Assembly: GCA_964424545.1 (NCBI GenBank) | Contig: CAYRJN010000063.1 | Location: 1 to 18,500 of the forward strand | DNA length: 18,500 bases | Reading direction: 5' to 3' | Source of the DNA: JAUVIB01 sp964424545 | GTDB lineage: Bacteria; Calditrichota; Calditrichia; Calditrichales; Calditrichaceae | In this document: piece by piece, positions 13,761-18,500 of the stretch | How positions within the stretch are numbered: position 1 is the stretch's first letter | How the letters are laid out: every line of letters begins with the position of its first letter | Notes under the pieces: model-generated | Told to the model about the DNA's origin: nothing | Seen by the model: only the letters and a program-made list of their open reading frames with translations | Database searches by the model: none | Program-made: the position numbers and the translations under genes

Positions 13761-15179
13761 TTAACGAAACATATCTTGTGTATTCTGGTTTGAATTGCCG
13801 GTTTTTTGAATCAATAATCGCCAATCCGGATTTTTAAGCTCTTTTCTGTAGGTAGAGTGAAGAAGCTGATATTCGCCGAAGCCGTTAAGGTCGCCGAAAA
13901 TAAATTGAGCGCCTCCTTCCAATCCATAATATATCCATACGTCGTAAGGCTGCGTATCGGTTGTATTGGCATGTCGCTGGATTTCATCGGGTTTTCCGTA
14001 TGTAATTAAAACGCGGCCTCGGTCTGTTTTCCATCCCTTGCCGTGAACGCGTCCGCCGCCGTATTTTTCATTGGCCAGCAGAGCGCGGTCAAGATATATC
14101 TGACGAGTGCTGCCGTAGGGTAAATTCGCGGCTTTATCTTGTTTGTGCCAGAATTGCGTCAGATACAATTTCATTCCTTCCTCATCCTTGATATTAGAGA
14201 AAATACGTTTTTCTCGCGCATCGGCGATATATTTTGCTACTTCAAATTCGGCATGCAAATCTTCCGAGTTCATTCCCGAATAGATATCGTCTATTTTTAA
14301 CGAATAATTTTGATCGTCCTTTTTTGGTTCTTTTTTCTTGGGTTTATAGACCTTAAAATGAGTGCTTACGCTTGTGACCTCTTCGTTGCTATTGTCTCTC
14401 GCTACGATGTGCAGTCGATAGTCTCCACCTGGCAGAGCCATTGTATTAAATCCGTTAATATCGACAACCGATTCGGATATAGTATTCTTTGTTCTTAATT
14501 GTCCCCGCTTTAAAGTGTCGCCGCTGGCGCCGGTTACAAAATATAGGATGGAATAATTTTTATTTTCTTTTGCTTTGTCGTTTAAACCGTACAGTTCCAC
14601 ATAATAGTATAAAAGGGGATTCATCAAGTCGTAAGTTCTTCTCGGGTGCGGGATCACGCGCAAGCCGTTTTTAAAATAGATTGTTTTTGCCGTATCTTTG
14701 GCTATGTTCGAACATAGTTCAATATCGGAGAAAACGAATTTTTCTTCAGGTTTTTTTAAAATTAAATCAAAAACAAAATCGCCCTTTTTATCGGATACTC
14801 TATCGATTAGTTGAATGCTGACTTTATATTTACCAAAGGGAATATCTTTTTTAAAGACATCAATAAACTGATTAAACTGTTGGATGCGCAAAGTTGCCTT
14901 GCTGGTATCTTCCAGGGTATTAATATAGCTGTGAGATATTTTATCCACTAACGAGCTGTCGCTGTAAATAGAAACGGTATTCTTAAATGAAGATTGAAAA
15001 ACATCATTTTCATTTTGTTTGTAAGTTAGATTACCCTGAAAAATAGAAATATAGATTTCAAGATAGGCCGTGCTGTCGGTAGATTGAAAAACGGCATAAT
15101 CCACGCTGACCGGCACAAAATCGAGCTGCGCCAAAAGCAGCGCAGGGGATGTAAATAGTATTAATAAAAACTTTCGCAT
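13761..15179 (-). CDS. Secreted GWxTD-domain protein
   Basis: A 472-residue protein with a signal peptide (about 1-18, ending LLLAQ). The middle part (about 20-280) is beta-rich and resembles an extracytoplasmic domain. The C-terminal region carries the naming motif G382-W-K-T-D386 within a stretch followed by RVLITYGKPDEIQRH and later DVWIYYGLEGGAQFIFGDLNGFGEYQLLHS. Preceding it is an all-helical stretch with YIADAREKRIFSN and QFWHKQD. GWxTD proteins are common in Calditrichota, Bacteroidota relatives and other FCB lineages and have no established function. AGGTGA about 9 nt upstream supports the start. The gene begins 11 nt after the smc stop and ends at a strong hairpin, so the two are probably one transcript. 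Family call is strong, function unknown. Confidence 0.85.
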   Translation of the reverse strand: MRKFLLILFTSPALLLAQLDFVPVSVDYAVFQSTDSTAYLEIYISIFQGNLTYKQNENDVFQSSFKNTVSIYSDSSLVDKISHSYINTLEDTSKATLRIQQFNQFIDVFKKDIPFGKYKVSIQLIDRVSDKKGDFVFDLILKKPEEKFVFSDIELCSNIAKDTAKTIYFKNGLRVIPHPRRTYDLMNPLLYYYVELYGLNDKAKENKNYSILYFVTGASGDTLKRGQLRTKNTISESVVDINGFNTMALPGGDYRLHIVARDNSNEEVTSVSTHFKVYKPKKKEPKKDDQNYSLKIDDIYSGMNSEDLHAEFEVAKYIADAREKRIFSNIKDEEGMKLYLTQFWHKQDKAANLPYGSTRQIYLDRALLANEKYGGGRVHGKGWKTDRGRVLITYGKPDEIQRHANTTDTQPYDVWIYYGLEGGAQFIFGDLNGFGEYQLLHSTYRKELKNPDWRLLIQKTGNSNQNTQDMFR

Positions 15180-15190
15180 TATTTTTTCAC

Positions 15191-18100
15191 CTAATTAAAT
15201 TTTACTGAAACTAATTTTGATACGCCCTCTTCTTCCATCGTAACGCCGTAAAGACTTGAGGCTGCTTCCATCGTTCGTTTATTATGCGTAATAACGATAA
15301 ATTGCGTATTATTTGAAAAAGATTTAAGCGCTTCCGTAAAGCGCAGTATATTGACATCGTCCAAAGGCGCATCCACTTCGTCAAGAATACAAAAGGGGCT
15401 TGGTTTAACAAGATAGATTGAAAACAATAGAGAAATTGCCGTTAACGTTTTTTCGCCGCCGGAAAGCAGATTCAAGGTTTGCAATTGTTTGCCCTTCGTG
15501 CGTACATTAATGTTAATATCCGCTTCCAACGGATCGGTCGAGCTATCCAATTCAAGCGTTCCCGCTCCGTTTTCAAAAAATGAGCCGAATACTTTTTCGA
15601 AATTTTCCTTGATGGCCTCAAATGTTTCCGTAAATTGCTTGCGCGCCGTCTTATTGATTTTGTCAATTGTTTCGAGAAGCGATGTCTCGGCTTTTAGTAA
15701 ATCGTCTCGTTGTTTTGTTAAAAAATCGAGCCGTTCTTTCTCTTTATCATACTCGCTGACCGCAAGCGGATTAACGGCGCCGAGATTTTTGATGCGCGTT
15801 TTCAAAAGATCGATTTTTTCGCTCATTTCCTGCTCGTTTAGTCCCTGAAAAGGAATAAGCGATTCGATATCCTGCGAATATTCCTTTAATATAAACTCTT
15901 TAATACTTTCCGCTTTATATTTGTTTTCGTTGATTTTCAATTCCAGTGCCCGGCTTCGTTCGATGGAAGAATCATGCTGCCGGCGATAAGTTTTTACCTC
16001 TTTTTCCAATACGAGTATTTTATCTTTTAGTTCCTGATAGTTTTTTTCAATGCTGTTTTTTTCATCCTCTTTTTTATCGCGTTGTTCCCATATAACAACC
16101 TTTTTCTCTTTGCGCTTTTTGGATTTTTCTTTCAATTCTACCAGAAAGTTGCTAATTTGCTCTATCTCGTTTTCGCGTTTTTCAATATCATTTTTAAGCT
16201 CGTTGATATTATTTTTCGAGCGGTCAATATCCCGCTGACGAATAGTAACCTGATTGTTTAGATTCGTTACGTTAAGGTTTAACCGTTGCACGTCTTCCAT
16301 TAAGGCTTGCAGGCTCTCGTTTTTCAGCTCATATTCATTCGTTCGCTTAATCACCTCTTTTTCCAACTCATCGATAGCCGTCTGTTTGCCGTTTACATTT
16401 GTCTGCAGCGACTCGATCTCTTTTTCTAAACGCGCCGTTTCAAGTTCAATCGATTCCAACTGTATCTTGTTTTGTTCCTGTTCGGAAATATGTTTATCGA
16501 TTTCGTATTTTTTCTGATTCTCTGTTTTCTCAAGATCCCAAAGTGCGGCGTTTAATTTCTCTAACTCCGTTGTATATTTTTCATATTCGCCGTTTATGGT
16601 GGAAAGATCGGAATTCAACTTGTCGATTTGTCTGCTTATTTCATCGGAGTCTTTCTTTAGGGAATGTAATTTGGCGACATATTTTTTTAATTGGTCTTTT
16701 CTACCGATAAGCGAGATTTCTTTTTTAACCTTTTCTCCGCCCGAAATTTCGCGATTAAAATTAACCGTTTCTCCCCCCATAGTAATAAAGCGTAATTGCG
16801 GATAATTTTGCGAATATTGCAGAGCTTGCGAGAGATTTTCAACAAGAAAAACATCGCCGAGAAGGATATCGATAATTTTTTGATAGACACCGTCGGCATG
16901 GATGATTTCTCTTAATGCTCTAGCCGCCCCCGAAACGTTTAATGGGGCGCTCGTTTTGATAGCGTTAAGTCTATCGAGCGGCAGCATGGTTATGCGGCCT
17001 CTTTTTTCGCTTTTTAAAGTAGAAATTATATCTTCCGCCGTTTTTAGATTATCAACAACAAGATAGTTAACCGCTTCGCCAAGTACATTCTCGACGGCTT
17101 CGGTGTATTTTTCATCCGTTGATATCAAATCCCCTAAGGTGCCACGTACACCGCCGAATTGTACCGTTTTGGAAAGAATATATTGAATCCCGGACGAATA
17201 ACCTTCGTGCTTGCTGATTATTTGTTCAAAGAATTCCTTTTTGGATTTTATCTGTTCGTATTCATTGAACAAGCTTTGCTGCTTAATAAGGGATTTGTCT
17301 TTTTCGGTAAGCATTGTGTCACGTTTTTCAATTAACGTGTCGACTTTCTTTGTTAAATCGGTTTTTTTCGCTTCGGTTTGTGAGCGTTGCAACTCAATTT
17401 TTTGTAACGTCTCATTCATCGTTTTTATTTGCGATAATGCGTTTCCTAATTGTTGCAAAAGATTATTCTTTTGTTCGTTTTTGAATTGTAAACGCGATTC
17501 TTTTAATCTCAGATCCTCTTTAAAAGAGGATAGTTCATGCAGGGCGTTGCGAAATTTGCCGTTTAGCTGTTCGATTTCGTTTTTTTCTTTTTGCAGTTGT
17601 TCAAGCTCCGCCGAACGTTCATCATTAATACTCTTATACTCTTTTTCAACCTCTTCTTTTTTTTGATAAAACTCATTAAGTTCTTCCTGATATTGCAAAA
17701 TATTTTCTTCGATGAGTTTTATTTTTTTTCTAAAATTTTCTATATCCGATTTATAGCGTTCCCTGGTTTTTACCATCTCCTCCGACTTGGTCAACGATAC
17801 GGCTTCTTCCTGATCGAGCGAGGCAATTTCATTGTCTTTTTGGCGGAGTTCTTCGTGTATGCTTTGTAACTTCTGCTCAATTTTTATCATTTCTCGTTTA
17901 TATTCTTCAAGAAGCGCCTCTTCGAGGGTAATTTGATGATAGCTCTCTTCCTTTATTTGGCTGATTTCCTTTAATTGTAATTGCAAGGGCTTTATTTCAT
18001 CAAAAAGCGTATGATAGCGATAACAGGCAAGATCGATTTCGTTCTTTTTCAATTCTTCCGTATAATTCAGATAGCGGCGCGCCTTACCGACTTGACGCGA

Positions 18101-18500
18101 AAGGGAGTTAACTGTTTTTTCCACTTCGCTGATAATGTCGTTTACGCGGTTAAGATCGTTTTTTGTGGCTTCTAATTTGCGTAAAGCCGATTTTCGTCTG
18201 ATTTTGTACTTTACGATGCCCGCCGCTTCTTCAAAAAGCTGCCGACGTTCCGATTTGTTTTCACTTAAAATGGACTCGATCATTTTAAGCTCGATAACCG
18301 AGTAGGAGTTGGCGCCGAGTCCCGTATCCATAAACAAGTTCAGCACGTCTTTTAGGCGTACGGGTGTCTTATTGATAAGATATTGACTGTCGCCGGAGCG
18401 GTACAAGCGCCTGGAAATCACCACTTCGTCAAACTCGGTATTAAGAATATTTTTATTGTTTTCTATGGTAATGGATATTTCCGCCATACCCACCGCTTTA
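15191..18500 (-). CDS. smc: Chromosome segregation protein SMC (N-terminus outside window)
   Basis: About 1100 C-terminal residues are visible of a protein usually near 1180. The frame remains open to the window edge, so the GTG at 18493 is internal and the missing part holds the Walker A ATP-binding loop. Visible order: the rest of the N-terminal head (MAEISITIENN, then LIGRKD-like features later), a long coiled coil, the hinge (about nt 17200-16740, with GVRGTLGDLIS and RGRITMLPLDRL), the returning coiled coil, and the C-terminal head with the ABC signature LLSGGEK (nt 15450-15470), Walker B FCILDEVDAPLDD (about nt 15362-15395) and the switch histidine region VITHNKRTME. SMC condenses and segregates chromosomes, normally with ScpA and ScpB, which are not in this window. 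The GWxTD gene follows 11 nt downstream. Confidence 0.96.
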   Translation of the reverse strand, partial: KAVGMAEISITIENNKNILNTEFDEVVISRRLYRSGDSQYLINKTPVRLKDVLNLFMDTGLGANSYSVIELKMIESILSENKSERRQLFEEAAGIVKYKIRRKSALRKLEATKNDLNRVNDIISEVEKTVNSLSRQVGKARRYLNYTEELKKNEIDLACYRYHTLFDEIKPLQLQLKEISQIKEESYHQITLEEALLEEYKREMIKIEQKLQSIHEELRQKDNEIASLDQEEAVSLTKSEEMVKTRERYKSDIENFRKKIKLIEENILQYQEELNEFYQKKEEVEKEYKSINDERSAELEQLQKEKNEIEQLNGKFRNALHELSSFKEDLRLKESRLQFKNEQKNNLLQQLGNALSQIKTMNETLQKIELQRSQTEAKKTDLTKKVDTLIEKRDTMLTEKDKSLIKQQSLFNEYEQIKSKKEFFEQIISKHEGYSSGIQYILSKTVQFGGVRGTLGDLISTDEKYTEAVENVLGEAVNYLVVDNLKTAEDIISTLKSEKRGRITMLPLDRLNAIKTSAPLNVSGAARALREIIHADGVYQKIIDILLGDVFLVENLSQALQYSQNYPQLRFITMGGETVNFNREISGGEKVKKEISLIGRKDQLKKYVAKLHSLKKDSDEISRQIDKLNSDLSTINGEYEKYTTELEKLNAALWDLEKTENQKKYEIDKHISEQEQNKIQLESIELETARLEKEIESLQTNVNGKQTAIDELEKEVIKRTNEYELKNESLQALMEDVQRLNLNVTNLNNQVTIRQRDIDRSKNNINELKNDIEKRENEIEQISNFLVELKEKSKKRKEKKVVIWEQRDKKEDEKNSIEKNYQELKDKILVLEKEVKTYRRQHDSSIERSRALELKINENKYKAESIKEFILKEYSQDIESLIPFQGLNEQEMSEKIDLLKTRIKNLGAVNPLAVSEYDKEKERLDFLTKQRDDLLKAETSLLETIDKINKTARKQFTETFEAIKENFEKVFGSFFENGAGTLELDSSTDPLEADININVRTKGKQLQTLNLLSGGEKTLTAISLLFSIYLVKPSPFCILDEVDAPLDDVNILRFTEALKSFSNNTQFIVITHNKRTMEAASSLYGVTMEEEGVSKLVSVKFN

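Noticed and set aside
17211..17666. Plus-strand open frame of 151 codons inside smc
   Set aside because: It is antisense to the SMC coiled coil; its Ser/Phe/Cys-rich composition is what the reverse of Lys/Glu/Gln codons gives, and it has no family motif. Similar frames at 15489-15848 and 16254-16517 were dropped for the same reason.
1..18500. Mobile elements, CRISPR arrays, tRNAs or phage genes
   Set aside because: I saw no transposase, integrase, terminal repeats, regularly spaced repeats or tRNA-like structure in the gaps; all sizeable stretches are explained by core genes or rnpB.

Overview
The window is a housekeeping stretch of a bacterial chromosome, roughly 40% GC by eye, with densely packed genes, many start/stop overlaps and clear Shine-Dalgarno (SD) sites. 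The gene content points to the FCB superphylum (Fibrobacteres-Chlorobi-Bacteroidetes and relatives), perhaps a Calditrichota-like or neighbouring lineage. The clues are a secreted GWxTD-domain protein, a 31-residue AURKAIP1/COX24 (mS38-like) basic protein of the kind found in Bacteroidota-related genomes, a RodZ-like protein, and outer-membrane lipoproteins. Frequent consensus SD sites argue against a typical member of Bacteroidia or Flavobacteriia. This placement is an inference from gene content only.

Region 1 (1-1090): the 3' end of a coiled-coil C4 zinc-ribbon protein gene, then the RNase P RNA gene (rnpB, bacterial type A), recognised from its conserved core and the pairing of its two ends.

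Region 2 (1109-7706): six tightly packed plus-strand genes that are probably one operon: recJ, a rodZ-like gene, a single-cysteine thioredoxin-fold lipoprotein, gamma-glutamyltransferase, a small two-helix membrane protein, and a receiver-PAS-histidine kinase hybrid. The first three junctions overlap and the last two gaps are 12 and 3 nt. The recJ SD lies only a few bases after the rnpB 3' end.

Region 3 (7748-10192): a sigma70-like promoter, then hldE C-domain (ADP-heptose synthesis) overlapping an MltD-like lytic transglycosylase with three LysM repeats. Both are envelope functions.

Region 4 (10193-13701): a 234-nt leader region, a zinc-ribbon/TM/TPR protein, the mS38-like small protein, xseA and xseB (exonuclease VII) and nadK (NAD kinase). 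The xseA leader holds the most unusual structure seen: a 10-codon mini-ORF whose consensus SD is locked in a hairpin with an anti-SD-like sequence, and whose stop codon overlaps the xseA start (TAATG).

Region 5 (13718-18500): a terminator hairpin between convergent units, then on the minus strand smc (N-terminus beyond the window) followed 11 nt later by the GWxTD protein.

I see no mobile element, CRISPR array, tRNA or phage gene. The items most worth a second look are the xseA leader, the rnpB/recJ junction, and the GWxTD gene coupled to smc.
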